Assembly (NCBI GenBank): GCA_033182465.1
Contig: CP137319.1
Location: forward strand, 1,488,001-1,552,000
Reading direction: 5' to 3'
DNA from: Sanghuangporus weigelae
Taxonomy: Eukaryota > Basidiomycota > Agaricomycetes > Hymenochaetales > Hymenochaetaceae
Length of the DNA stretch: 64,000 nt
In this document: positions 33,647 to 46,629 of the stretch, one piece after another
Numbering within the stretch: position 1 is the stretch's first letter
How the letters are laid out: each line of letters opens with the position of its first letter
Program-made: the position numbers and the translations under genes
The notes under the pieces: model-generated
Told to the model about the DNA's origin: nothing
The model's input: the letters and a program-made list of their open reading frames with translations, nothing else
Database searches by the model: none

Positions 33647-36600
33647 TCATCGTGGAGGACCACCTTGACTACGGTCGCCCCACCCCTTGTCAGCCGACGC
33701 TGGGCGCAGACCTCTGTCGTCGTGGAACGGCTTGCCGCGTCCTCTTTTCCCTCGTCTTCCTCTTTCACTCCCGCGCCATCCTGCCCCACGTCCTCCATAT
33801 CCATCTCTGCTGAAATCTCTACTTCGATCATCTCGATCGTCAAAGTAATGTTCTCCGAACTGGCCCTGGGAACGCGGAGGTGAATATTGCCCAGAGGGAG
33901 AATAGTGTCCAGGCGGAGGCAGGGCTTGCTGTTGACTTGCAGGCGGGAACTGAGGAGGGAAAGGCAGCATCCCTGGGGGAGAATACGAAGGAGCAAGCGG
34001 AGGTGTGGATCCCGTAGCAGGTGCGTATGTAGGAACACTTACAGGGGCCGTCAGGGGAACACCCTGCGACTGTGACAGATGCCGTAGCATCAGAGAGACT
34101 TGTTCAGGTGTTAAAGAAGCGACCTCTGCTGCCAGTGCTACTTGATCTATCTTAGCTTGCGTGCTAGGATCAACGGAAGGCTGAGATGTCGGCACAGGGC
34201 CGGGAGGGACGCTTGGGATACGTGGGAAGGGCGTCGGCGTCGAAGCAGGACCAGCAGTTCCAGGCAAAGGTGTTGTTGCCAGTAATTTTCCCTTGTTCAG
34301 GACAAAGGCACCCAGCAGCACGTTCGCCGATCTTTCCTTAGGAAGGCGATGATCATCCATTAGTTCCATGAATTCTGGAATTGGCTGGTCTTTCAGCAAA
34401 GGGATAAGATAAAGTTCTCGACCCGGTGCCTGTGGCTTTGGTTGAGTACCCCAAGGAAATACGAGAGCATGACGGCTACGGAGAAATAGGTCAATATGAT
34501 GAACACATAAGATGCATATAGAACCCATACTCTTTTCTCATTAGGAAGTCAATTAATTCGTTGAACTTCGAAATCGCCTCTTCGGATCTTGGAGTGAATA
34601 TGACGACAATGAGTTCCTTCGAAGAGTTCATCCTGACAGAGACAAGATACTGGGCCGATTGTGCGGTAGGTACGCGACCATCAATGCGGGCCTGAGTCGC
34701 AGGAAACAGTGTCTGCCAGTATCCAGACAATGGCTCCAGGTTTCTTCCGCCAATCTGTTTGCAGGAAACGTCGATTGATAAAATCTCAAAATTCTCTTTA
34801 GGCATGGTAATCTTCAAAGAATTGATTAGAACAAGACGCCTGAAAACTGTTATAGTTACTTACATTTCCTGTCCATACTTCGGGCAAGGAGTCGACGATT
34901 GACATGGACTGCGGGAAGAGATTTTCATTGGTTTGTGCCACACTTGCGCTTTGCTCGAATATCGCATCTAGTGCACGCTCGTTGTCATCGTCGTCACTGT
35001 CCAATTCCATAGCTTCCTCCTGGCCTTCAGATGCATTATCTGTCGCAGGTTTGTCATCAGTTGGAGAAGTCGCACTTCGGTCTGCTGCAATATCATTGCC
35101 ACTAGTATTGGGCCCATCGTCCTTATTGGAACCGGTCCATAAGGCGCTGAGGTCAAAGGACGAACGCTGTGGTGAAGCAGCAGGCCTTGAAGGGGCAAAG
35201 GGTGATGGCCCCGATGGGGTCACTGCAATAGGCGACGAGCTAGGACCTGCTTCACCACCAACTTGCGCAGCCATACGCTGCTGTGGGTTCGACGGAGGAG
35301 CATCTTTCATCGGTACATCGTCGTCCATGTTGATGATGTCGTCGAGACTGAGGCCTTGTTCTGACGTTGCTAATTCATTAGCCACGGATGGCATGAAAAG
35401 TGGGCGTACAGTAGGTCTGCCGGTGGCCGGTGAGACTGGAGGAACAGCCTGCTGCGCCTGAATCGGGATTGGCGGAGACGCACCCCAAGATTGTTGCGAA
35501 CCAGAGGTATCCACTGTGGGACTCTGCTTCGGAAGCGTTGAGGACGACAGTGACTGCTCGATTGCCGAAGTCGGTGAACCTTGATGCTGTGAAATGGACA
35601 GCGTGCGTGTCCGAGCGACCTTCTCTCGCTCACGCTTTTCCATCTCCATCCGTCGCTCTTCTTCCTCCCTCACTGCATCGGCAGCACGCTGACCTGACAT
35701 ATCTTCAATAGTTTCTAGACCTTTATGAGTGATCTTCGTGCGAGGCGCAGTGATCTTCTGCAAGATCGAGTGCTCAAGAGCTTCCTTCTCGGCTTGTTCA
35801 ATCTCATGTTTTGTCTGCTCATTAGCAAGATCAGTAGAAGACATAACGTTGAGCTGAGCTGGCGTTATTCGACCCGATGCGATCCCCTTACGTAACGCAA
35901 CTCTGTCTGGCTTTGGTAAATTGAATTGCAGCATTCGGAAGCGCTCCCTAAGCACATCTCGTCAGCTCGTATGTACGATGCAAGCAGTCGAGGACTTACT
36001 TGTATTTTCCGCCAGCGCTTGGTTTTCCGATCTTGTCAGGCTCTGCGTACGTGTCCATCATGCATTGCTCCAATTCATTCACGAACGACTTGACTTTCTG
36101 CACCAACTCATTCTTATCGTCCTCAACTGAGGAAATGATAGACTCTTTGGCGTCATCGCCACCTTCCTCCTTGACTTGGCCTTCCGTCTGAGAACGAGAC
36201 TGCGTTTCTCGGTACTCTTCAAACATCGGGCGGATGATCTCTTCCAATTTCGACAGACAATATTTTCGGATAGCGTCATCATGTGGTGAATCAGCGGTCT
36301 TTGACCTTTTGGGAGCCGATTGCTGCGCAAAAGAGCTTCTTCGCTTAAGCGACGTTTCTTGTGCAGGGGACGCTGATACTTTCTTAAGTCGCTTCAGTCG
36401 TCCGCTCTTCGAAGGACGTCGACGACGGCCACCTTCTGATTCATCTTCATCAACATCAGTTACAGTTCCATCCGAGGAGACGGTAGTTTGACGAGCTGGT
36501 CGCTACACACAATCCCGAATTAAGAATCCAAGCTGTTCTTCGGAAGAAACGAAGTAACCATACCTTGTTTGTCTTAGATTTTCTGCTCGAAGGTTCAGCG

Positions 36601-37757
36601 ACATAGTCATCCTCCGAGCCCGCTCCATCACTCTCTTCTGGACTATCCATCACATCAATCTCTTCAACGGGTGTTCTTCTGCGTGTTTTCTTGGCAATAG
36701 GCTGCGCATGCACAATGAGAGGCGGTTCGACAAATGCATCTACTCCCTCGAAGTCCACTAAAAATACAGGAGGTTAGCGTCGAGAATTTGAACTAAGATG
36801 AACAAAACGAAATAAAATGGATGAAAACAGATCTAAAGTAACCACTGCATATCATCAATAGCTGTTTTATCCTGTTGTCTGCATCCGCCTCTCGTTGTTT
36901 ACTGTAATATGCTTGAGTGCAACATAGTACTACCCAGCACAACACAGCATGGAGCAATATCTACTACCATGACAATTTGTGTACTACTGAACACAACATA
37001 ACTTGTAGAATGCGTGCCACAATTCAGGTCCGCAAATATGATTGCTCGTAGGCGATAAATCAAGTGGCGAAGTTGTCGAGTCTCAACAACGATATGCAGC
37101 ACGTCTTGACATACAGTTATTGCTCAGATCGATGATGCAGATTGCAAAGTATAGTGGAGAAAAACCAGATTGTCGTGGTACATACGAATGATAGAAATAC
37201 ATGACGACAATCCAACAAATGTACAACAGAAACTCACACTTACTGACGGTCTTACGCCCAGTTTTCGTTTCGCACTCAGGACAAATATACTGTTCTAGAA
37301 ATAAAAGCAACGTCAGGACCAGATCATGCTTGACATAGGAAGACCACTGGGTTTACCTATTTCTCCTGCATCATCCTCATTCAAACCGATACACCGGAAA
37401 TGATACCTAATGAGAGTTGTGAGCAATAAAAAAGCCCCCGGCGGACGGACATGCGTACCAGTTCTGACATCCACCCTCACATTTGACCATAGGAGTGCCA
37501 TCGTCCTCCCCTTTACAGAGGCAGTACGTTCCACCTCCTTTCTTTCTGCTCCTGCTCGTAGACTTGCTCGCCGTGCTCGTAGAAGATACAGGCGACTTGG
37601 AGGAAGCGACCTTCTTCTGCACCGCTTTCTTGTTGTCCTCCTGCTCGGTTTTTGAAATATCTTGAACATTAGGAGCAACGCCACTCGCGGCGGAGGAGCG
37701 TGTCGTCCGTTTATTTGCGGCAGCTTCCGCCGCAGTCTTGCTGCGCGAGCTGACCAT
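33647..37757 (-). CDS. BYE1: BYE1-like transcription regulator (PHD, TFIIS central domain, SPOC)
   Basis: Eight minus-strand exons (37757-37459, 37406-37357, 37294-37244, 36757-36564, 36502-36000, 35947-34864, 34811-34531, 34475-33647) encode 1096 aa. Domains in order: a PHD finger at about 72-130 (YCLCKGEDDGTPMVKCEGGC, NWYHFRCIGL, YICPECE), a basic/acidic linker with nuclear-localisation-like RRRRPSKSGRLKR, the TFIIS central domain at about 270-440 (DDAIRKYCLSKLEEIIRPMF, GKYKERFRMLQFNLPKPDRV), a SPOC domain from about 730 (ARIDGRVPTAQSAQYLVSV, ELIVVIFTPRSEEAISKF) and an RGG-like tail (GYGGRGAGWRGSERGRRGKR). Bye1 binds RNA polymerase II and H3K4-methylated chromatin. The third intron is 486 nt, about eight times the local norm. 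Confidence 0.93.
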
Positions 37758-38270
37758 CACTTGACGCAAAACAACTTGCACTAGTTGCTAATAGTAATCT
37801 GTACTCTGTACCGGCGGCCTTCTGGTGGTGTTGCAGCAGATGACAAAAGACGACGTTAACATGAGTCAAGTGGCGACACTTCCGGCAATTTCTTCCCACA
37901 AGGACTCATCACGTGGAAGCTTCAGAAATTATGAATCCTTACTTACATGTAAATTCACTAATGAACTCTATTCAGTGTTTCAATGAATGAATGGATTCTA
38001 TTGAGGCAGCCTGACGAATTGTGTGATAAAGCCAAGGAACATACACTTCACCTTGAAATGTTTTGCAGACACGGATTTGACTTTTTTATGAGCTGTTTTA
38101 CATTCAGTCTTCCAGGAGAAATATCATTGATTGAGAAAAGATTCACAAAAAGCTCGAAGCGTTCCGCCTCAGATGATACAATTTCAAGGAAACTTAAGGA
38201 GTGAGGTACCGCTATAGAATGTCTGTAGACAATTATGTGAAAGGAGTCGCTATACCGAACATTTTCTGCC
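37758..38270. other. Intergenic spacer BYE1 promoter / PMT4 3' side
   Basis: 513 bp between two minus-strand genes. A 73-codon plus-strand frame at 37983-38204 has no recognisable character and is not called. No RNA gene seen. Confidence 0.4.
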
Positions 38271-41073
38271 CTAAATAGTATGGGTCTTCTTGGCGGCGAA
38301 GTGCAATGTCCAAGTGCTGAGAAGCCTTCGGGCGTTAACTTGGTCCCCGGTGAGACTAGACAAAGAAAAGAAGTCAACCAGGTTCAGAAAGAAAAGCAAG
38401 AAAGGATTGAGGCTCACCCAGGAGTACCGTAGGTTAATGGAGAGATGTAGATCAACATGATGAACTCCGCGACTGTAAAAATGGCGACAGCTGCAAGAGC
38501 CTTTGGTCCTATATCGGAGTATTGTGTTGGCCTCATTCTTGTCTTACGTCCAGCAATCGAAATCGGGTAATTGATCGCTTCCGACATAATGAAGTTCAAC
38601 ACAGCACCAGCCAGAAGAGCGGAAAAGAGGTGGGCAGCGAGGTAGTGATGAATGAACAGCTGGCGACTCATTAGGAAGAATGGGAAGTAATGCGTTGCCC
38701 AGCCAATAACGAAGAAGCCTGCGTTGTTCCAAAGGCGGTTACGGACGGCTACGAAAATATTCATAAGAACGTCAATGACAAAAAATGGAATGTTGTCTTA
38801 CGTTCAGGAATGGGCTCCACTCCTCTTCTCCTCGCCAGCAAATCAGCACATAGAACTCCTATAAATATTGACAACGACATTGTGCAAGCCCACCAGGAAA
38901 CGATGTTCCCTATCATATAGATCTGGCGCTGTTCCTTGTTATCCGTCCAGAAGCTGATGCCGCTGACCACGAAAGGCCAGTTGATGGGATTACTGGCATA
39001 AGGATGCGATGCAGTGAGACCGGCATTGTGCTGGAGCATAAGCATCTGCAATTCAAAGAACTTCTTCAAGAAGCTCCTCTTCTTCGGTGGTTTGGCTTCG
39101 ACCTTGGCAGTGCGTCGCAGAAAGTCTTCCTCGTCCTCTGCGCCAACGAGGTCATCAACATACCAAATTGTAGTTTTCTCCAGAGAATTCTTGTTTCCGT
39201 TAATTTCCTGCTGTTTGAAGGCCCAGTCTGGCAAGGGCTTTTTGTGCGTCCACATCGCAACGCGAGTCGGAACATGGATCAATCTGAAGTATCCCGACTT
39301 GGTCTTCCAGGTTGCGTCATCCCCTTGATCTACGATCTGCAGCTGGAACAGAGTGTCATTGTATCGAGAATTATCGTCGCGTGGCCAAGTCGTAAACTCT
39401 TGGTTCGTAGGCATAAGCGGCGAGGCAACGTCGTGGGTTAGAAGCAGGCTGTTGGTATTGACATGCAACAGCTGAATAACGTCGCTATTCTTGACGTTTC
39501 GTCCTGGCCCTGTGGCAGGCAATGCCTTTGTCGGGATGATTTGCCAGAAATTGTTCGTGTCATTGTGTGCATAGCCAGTGACTTGTTGACCTAATTTCGG
39601 AGTTAGCTATTAGAACGCGTTAGGTTTGCGCCGAAGACACTTGCCTTGAGAGCTGACTCGACCATCATCGTATCGGAGTGGATACCGTTCTTTATGCGAG
39701 TGCAGAAAGACCTTCGTGTCCTTGTGCTTCATTGCGATCGTGTCATAATATCGAATGTCTGCGGAAGGTGTTAATGTAACACGACACCCAGTCTTTTCTG
39801 CACTTGCCTTGCGCATTCAGGAGCATTTCATTGCCCATCAAAGTCTCTTGGAAGGCCGGACTCATAAAAGTGTCACCAGGGCCAGATTTTGGTAAAAATT
39901 TGAAATGTAACCAGAAGAACGAGAGGTAGACGATGATAGGCACAATGATTAGACCAATTGTTCTAGCAATAAAATGCCGGGTAAAATATTCCTGACAAAC
40001 TGAAGCTCGGACAAATTGTAGATGCCAAGTGATAGAGAAAATACATACCATTGAGTGACCTTTCTTGACATCCAGCAAATCCCAAAGGTCGACGAGAACA
40101 GCTGCGCCAACGGCGAAAAATATGAGAACACCATTGATCTTGCTCCCAGCAGTACATGCTAGAGATACGCCAGTCGCAACGAGCCATGCCCACCATTCGG
40201 CAGAAAAGTCGCTGTGCACACTGACATCAGCACCTTGCGATGAAAGTTTGCTTTCGTGACGTACTGGTAACGAAGTTTCCTGAACCGAATATACGTGTAA
40301 ATGGTCAATGCAGTGAAGAAGATCAACTGAGCATCAATTAAAATAAGGCGGTCTTGAGTAATATGCGCATTATCTGTGCCGAACATAGTGTTATATTTGA
40401 ACACATGACGAAGGGCAGTTCTACACACCGAAAAGGACGAGAATAGCAGAGAAGGCGGCAACAATGGTTGAGTAACCGCTCTCCTTCATGATTGCATATA
40501 CTAGTGGAACGGTGAGAGCACCAAACGTGGCAGGAAGGGCACGCATTCCGACGTAAGGGACATGGTTATCCGTGTAACTGTCTCCAATATTCTCGAAGTT
40601 GAAATTCCCATCAAAGCCAGCGAACCAGCCAGCGGCTCCTAGCATCATCTTCGCGAAAGGCGGATGAACATCGAAGTAATATTCTCCACGAATATAATAT
40701 GCGGCAAATTTGCCGAAATGAACTTCATCGAAACTAGATATTCGTCAGGAGCGAAGAAGGGAGAATGACTTTTGATGAGTACTAACACGACTTCATCAGG
40801 ATTGTTGATCTTGTAAAAACGAGTGAGGAAAGCGAGCGCTGCCAGGGTACCGCTGACCAGGAGACTTGTTCTCTTAGACTCAGCAAGCTGTTGAAATTTT
40901 CCGCGCTGCGAAGAGAAATATTAGCTTGGCACGGATCGAACGCGTCGAAATGAAAGCACCTGGCTATAAGTTGCGACATAGTGTTCGTCTGGGTCTGTTT
41001 GCGAGGAGTGCGTGCTGGCACTACGCGCTGAAGAGCCGACATTTCGCCGGCGAGCGGTCACCGGCGTCTCCAT
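38271..41073 (-). CDS. PMT4: Dolichyl-phosphate-mannose--protein O-mannosyltransferase, PMT4 type
   Basis: Ten minus-strand exons (41073-40960, 40905-40787, 40733-40429, 40373-40265, 40211-40049, 39991-39808, 39758-39645, 39590-38802, 38748-38418, 38355-38271) encode 770 aa. The enzyme transfers mannose from dolichol phosphate to Ser/Thr of secretory proteins in the ER. Landmarks: TRFYKINNPDEVVFDEVHFG with the catalytic Asp-Glu loop, GEYYFDVHPPFAKM, ITQDRLILIDAQL, three MIR-type repeats (for example SSQGQQVTGYAHNDTNNFW), the PMT4-like VAMWTHKKPLPDWAFKQQEI, HHYLAAHLFSALLAGA, and a C-terminus ending AAKKTHTI. About ten hydrophobic spans are visible. Two adjacent introns, 39759-39807 and 39591-39644, start with GC (CAAG|GCAAGTG); both are needed to keep the MIR frame. 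Confidence 0.93.
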
Positions 41074-41317
41074 CGGCGGCGATGCGAGCAACAACTGCGA
41101 GGACGAGGGAAGAAGTTGAGAAAGTGAGAAAGAGATGCTGCGCAAAAGTTGAACTTGACGTGTCAGTGTCACACACCGCGTCCGCCTGCCTTATTTGGCG
41201 CGTGCACAATTATTGTAACCTTCAGAGTTTCGCGAGCCTTGACCTACGGTCTCGCTCAAGTGCATCCCACATTCAAACAAAATTACTAGATATTACTCTC
41301 TCCTTGAGGCGGATGCT
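41074..41317. promoter_or_regulatory. Divergent promoter region PMT4 / PRP4
   Basis: 244 bp between the two start codons, serving both genes by position. No TATA box was identified. Confidence 0.5.
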
Positions 41318-43246
41318 ATGGCTGAGCTGACTCTGGATACACTCATTGATGAGGGAGGGTACGGAGACCGTGCTCGGGTGGAGAATCAGGCATTGCTTGA
41401 TGAACTTGAACGCAAAAGGAAGGCCAGGAGCTTGGCCGTACCGACAGACGATGCACGCGTTAGAGCGCGTCTACGGGAACTTGGAGAACCAATCACCCTA
41501 TTCGGCGAACGCGTGAGTCCCCTTCATCCTTTGCGTATACTAAATCTGATGTATGGTGAATAGCCTGCCGACCGACGAGATCGACTGAAATATGTTCTTT
41601 CCCAAATATCTGTGGCTCGAGGCGGAGACCTCGCAGAAATGGAAAGTGAATCTGAGTTATTGGATGAAGAAGAGGAAGCTGTAAGTGACATGTATGCTAA
41701 CCTTTGAACTTTGCCGACGGATGGTATTTAGGCCGAAGAATTCTACACTCCAGGTCCGATTGAACTCTTGGAGGCGCGACGACGAATAGCGGAATTCTCA
41801 TTGCCCAGGTCATAGTTTCGCTTAAGAATGGTTCAACGAGGTGCTTACTTTTATATTATTTCGTGTACACATTACAGAGCTCAAAAAAGGGTCGCCCAGC
41901 AGCGCATTGAGAGCAAAATGCCCTTGAGACAACTGATTGACATGCGGAAGAAAATCTTCGGGGAAGTAAAAGTAAGTACGCATGAATTTAGTTATTCTTC
42001 TACCTTGAGTCTGATTTTTCTTAGAGCTTTGCGAACATGGGCTCCCAAATTGGAGACGAACGACCCATCTCCATGGCTCGATTCTCTCCAGATAGCAAGA
42101 TGCTTGCAACGGGTAGCTGGTCAGGAGGCGTAAAGCTCTGGAACATCCCATCATGTACTCCCATACGTACATTAAGAGGTGCGCTTTTTTATATGTTAAG
42201 CTATGACCGTCGGCTGAGCAGCCACTAGGTCATGGTGATCGGGTCGGTGGGCTTGCCTGGCATCCACAAGCCACCTTAACGCAAAGTCCAGACTCAGTCA
42301 ATCTTGTTAGCGGCGCAGGGGACTTCAATCTCCACCTGTGGTCACTTTCTAAGTATTACTTTAATGGCTACAGTCGTGAGGTACAGACGCCTGACCGTTC
42401 TTTTTTAGTGATGCGCCTCTAGCTATTCTGAAAGGACATGAGGGCCGCGTTTGTCGTACTGCATTCCATCCATCCGGAGATTATGTCGCAAGCGCTAGTT
42501 TCGATACGTCGTGGCGATTATGGGACGTTGCGACTCAGACTGAGCTTCTACTTCAAGAAGGTCACTCGAAAGAAGTCTATTCAGTAGAATTCCAGGATGA
42601 CGGCGCACTGATTGCCTCTGGGTGAGACAAAAGCTATTTTAATCGCACCTTCCGTCAGTGTATACTGACGTGAATCGTTTATCTCAGAGGCCTTGACGCC
42701 ATTGGTCGAGTATGGGATCTTCGAACGGGACGAACTGCGATGGTCTTAGACGGACACGTACAAGGCATCTACTCTATCGCCTTTTCTCCTAATGGGTATC
42801 AGATTGCAACCGGAGCAGGAGACGACACGATACGTATATGGGATATGCGATCACTCCAAGCCCAATACACCATCCCTGCGCACCGCTCAAACGTCTCCGA
42901 CATCCGATTTTTTCGAGGCACAGGGACAGGTTCACCTTCCAGAGTTCAAAAGGATGTTGAGATGGAAGACGCCGATACAGATGCAGATGTCTCTCACGAC
43001 AAGCAGCAACAGCAGCCAAATGGAATAATCGAACAGGAGGCGAGGTACCGCTGTGGGTTATATTTCGCTAGTGCAGGATACGACGGTTTCGTCAAGCTCT
43101 GGAGTGCGGATGATTGGCAGCTGTTACGCACGCTGACGACAGATGCCGGAAAGGTCATGTCTGTTGACCTGTCGAACGATGGGAAATATTTGGTATCAGG
43201 GACTTATAACCGGAACTTCCAGTTGTACGAGCCAGAGGGGGTGTAG
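41318..43246 (+). CDS. PRP4: U4/U6 snRNP protein PRP4 (PRPF4), WD40 splicing factor
   Basis: Eight exons (41318-41512, 41564-41680, 41732-41808, 41878-41971, 42025-42178, 42229-42352, 42409-42621, 42688-43246) encode 510 aa. The N-terminal half holds the splicing-factor motif ([36 protein letters not shown]) and the helical region [20 protein letters not shown]. Seven WD40 blades follow from about residue 165: [75 protein letters not shown] and a last blade ending [12 protein letters not shown]4 belongs to the U4/U6 di-snRNP with PRP3 and is needed for spliceosome activation. Blade 6 has a disordered loop rich in Asp and Gln. Confidence 0.94.
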
Positions 43247-43615
43247 TTTCTTACAGAGTGTGTTTAGATTCGATGGGGCAATGTATACACGGAAGCTGAT
43301 CAAGGACCGGAAAGTGTCGTCCTTCTAGCTTTGGTTTTTATTGTCCAGAGTGCGACAGTTATGTGCGCATCCTAACCCCAAGTAAGTACAGTATGGATCC
43401 CCCGATATTTCAATGTCTATTGTTTGGATTGCGACAAACGCATAACAGCTATACTTGATAAATGACTAGTAATACAGTTTTGACTGCGACACTGTATAAT
43501 CATCAAGAGAACGAAAGATAAATTGGTAGCAAAGAGGGTGACAGCGCAAGGCAGATAAAAGATGCAGCATATTGTTCGCAGGGTCCCATTGCCACTGTCG
43601 AGGATTGAAAAGTAC
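43247..43615. other. Convergent intergenic spacer PRP4 / MBP1
   Basis: 369 bp with both 3' UTRs; AT-rich. Nothing else recognised. Confidence 0.45.
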
Positions 43616-46600
43616 CTACCGAATCTCGTTTACTTTTTGCATGAAACCAGATACACGACCAATATCGATTACCTGCGATTCGCTCTCGACCGCGAGGAGT
43701 AGATCATCAAGCATCTGTGACTGTGAGGTCGGCGGCGGAAAACAATTGTTACAAAGATGACAGGAACTCACATCTTCCACTTTATCAACAGGGATACCTG
43801 TACACATTGCAACGATTCTTTTACTCTGGTACTCCTTCTCAGCGCTGGCTCCCTGAAGACTCTGCAATCGGTCTTGTAGAAGCTTGGCTATCCGATCTTC
43901 GTACAGTTTCATACGTCGCATTTTGATGAGATTTGCCAATGAATCCGTCTCGGGCAAGGGCGGCTCAGAATCCGGCACGTTTGAAAGGTCCAGCGGGCCC
44001 ATGCCCGTAAGGGTCGATTGGGGACCCCTGTAGGCAAACGCACGATGCACCTCGGGCCCCGCCGATTTGCCATTGGCTTCAGTCCGGCCAGTCCAGTCCA
44101 CATGATCCTCCGCCTTCAATGCCTTCTCAGTATTTCGTATTCGCTGCAGCACTTGATCAAGTTCTCCTCGTCTCTGCTTCCAAAATTCTATTTGTTTTCG
44201 TTGTTCAGCGAGCTCTCGTGTAGCTGCACGAACATGGGCGTTGGTCACGTCAAATGCGTCTTGTTTTGATTTTATTTCGGCAGCAAATTCAGCACTTAGA
44301 TTCTGAATCATAGCCGTGAGGTCTATCGTAGAAGGCTCGTAGGTCACCATGAAAGGACCACAGAAGAGAATGGAAATACCTGCAATAACATCCTGGCTTT
44401 TCTGCACAGGCGCAGAGGGGGCGGTTCGTAAGGCAGACACAAGATCTTCAGCTTTTGGACCCGACGAAAGCTAGACACATTTACTTTAGTGAGACGACTG
44501 CTAGGATTTCGGATTGTACTAACCTCGGGCTCTACGCCGAAATCGCCAGGTCGCAATCCCAACTTGTTAGGTAACAATCGATTTGCGCCAACATCCAGGA
44601 GTGTTCGCACGAGACCCTTATTCCCAACACGAGCAGCGATGTTCAGAGCCGTGTCGCCATGTTCGTCTTGAAGATCAACCACGCTCCTGAAAAAGGCATT
44701 TTCGCGCTGAGCGATCCAACTTAACACACCCTCGAGATAATACCGTGCATGCGGTGCTCTCCCTTTGACGCCTGCGGTCAGGACTGCGTGGTGAAGCACA
44801 GTACGTTTAGCTGTGTCGATCGTCCGGATTGAAGGGTGCAATATTTCAAGGAGAGCAGGGAAGCTTTGGACGTCGTAATTGTGGGTAGAAAGCACTGATC
44901 GCATCAAAGGTGTTTCTCCTTGATAATTTCCGCGATAGATATCTGCGCCATTAGCTACCAGCACCTTCACGGTTTCAAGATGTGCTAAAGAGGCAGCGAG
45001 GTGGAGAGGCGAATGACCCAAATCGTCGATTATCAAATCGAAATCGACTCTTTGACCACCTCCCTGGTCTTGCGCGGAACTGGACGATGCCTCCTTTATG
45101 GGATCAATTATTCTACCAGGGTTATCGCCCTGGCAGATGGCGGTCATAATCGCACTTCTTCGTGGATTTTTTAGTGGCTCCAATTTGTCTCCACTTCGAG
45201 GATAAGGTGGTTTGGTGGCTTGTCGGACGGGATACATGCTTGACGAGGTACCATTGGCAGTTCTCGACCCAGACACAATGGAAAGGCTGCTGTCGCTCCG
45301 TAGAAGACCATTAGGATGAGGCTGAGGAGTAGACGAAAATGCACGAGAATTAGTCATGGACTGAATGGCAGCCTGGATATGGGAGTTGAGTTCCAGTTGT
45401 GTACTTGGCGGTGGAGGGTCCGTACGCGCTCGCTTCGCAGGTGATGGTTCGTCGATGCCGTTGGCGCGAGCATCTGGGGGAGCGGAAGTAGAAGGCCGAG
45501 GTACGTCTTCTAACGTGAAATCGAGAACTTGAACTTGCGATCCAGACTGGGCACCTTTGTCGCCATTTTGGTTATCTGAAGAAGATGGATGAAAGTCAAT
45601 TTCACTGTCGGTACGGGTCCGCTTCAAAGACATATTGGGTTTAGGCGTCGTATTTGCCGACGGGGTTTGGGAAGGGAACCCCGGAAGCAGACCCGGTATA
45701 TAGACATTATTCGAGTTACCTGCGAGTCCCGACCTGGCTAGTAAAGAGGAGGTTGAAGGAGTGAACAAGCCTTGAGCGCGACCTTGATTGAGAAGGCGTA
45801 GAGCTGATCCTGGAGTAATTGGAGCTATTCAGAGTTGACAAAAAGGATCAGGAGATGAACCAGCATTGAACGCACCGAGATTGGGATATGTCGCTGAACC
45901 GGATAATGGACGGCCACCCGTCAGCCCAGGCAGACCTGGTAATGACGATGGTAAACCTCCCATTGTTTGCTGAGTGGGTTGAAAGTCGAAAAGCGGCGAT
46001 AAGAGCGGGGCAATCCCGTACTGAAGCGCCAATTCGCGCCCGCGTTCAAGGGGTATCCTGTAGCAGATTTAGCATCATGCGTAACAAATGTATGACGCAT
46101 GACTAGCGAAGAAGCGACTTCAACAAATGGAACATTATGTGTAAGGATATTCGAAGCGTGAGACACATGGAATGCTTCATATCCCCTTCAAGCCACCGTC
46201 CCGTTCGTTGACAGGCTTTATGCGCATTTGTACATGTTTTCGCGCCTTGTTACGATGTGAGAAGTTATCAACAGTACTCACCAGGTTCCTTGGTACTTTC
46301 CATACCCGCCTTGAACGATCTCATGTTTGCCGGGAAGAACCTCCTTCTCAAGGATTTTTGTTCGACGGCCCTTGTCAACGCCAGCGACCTTGAGTATCTG
46401 CGTGGCGTTCACGTAGGAGTCTGCGCGACGGCGCATCACGGCGATACCCCGCACCATGCATTCGTATACCTAGGTCGAGAAGATGGGCGTGTCAGCGTGG
46501 AGACGCGACCGCGTCCAGCGGAAACCGCGCGCGAATGGTGATACGCACCTGAACGGATGAGTAAACTGCATTGTATATTTTGACCGACGTTGGCTGGTTG

Positions 46601-46629
46601 GGCGGCCGCTGTTGGGCTGTGTTCTGCAT
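43616..46629 (-). CDS. MBP1: MBP1-type APSES/KilA-N transcription factor with ankyrin repeats (MBF complex)
   Basis: Six minus-strand exons (46629-46549, 46469-46282, 46057-45876, 45809-44524, 44470-43772, 43714-43616) encode 844 aa. The APSES DNA-binding domain is at about 15-115: [81 protein letters not shown] Ser/Pro linker with SPAKRARTD leads to ankyrin repeats around 400-590 ([53 protein letters not shown]). A coiled coil ([20 protein letters not shown]) and the conserved end [10 protein letters not shown] to [10 protein letters not shown] follow. MBF binds MluI cell-cycle boxes to drive G1/S genes. The second intron, inside the DNA-binding domain, is 224 nt. Confidence 0.93.
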
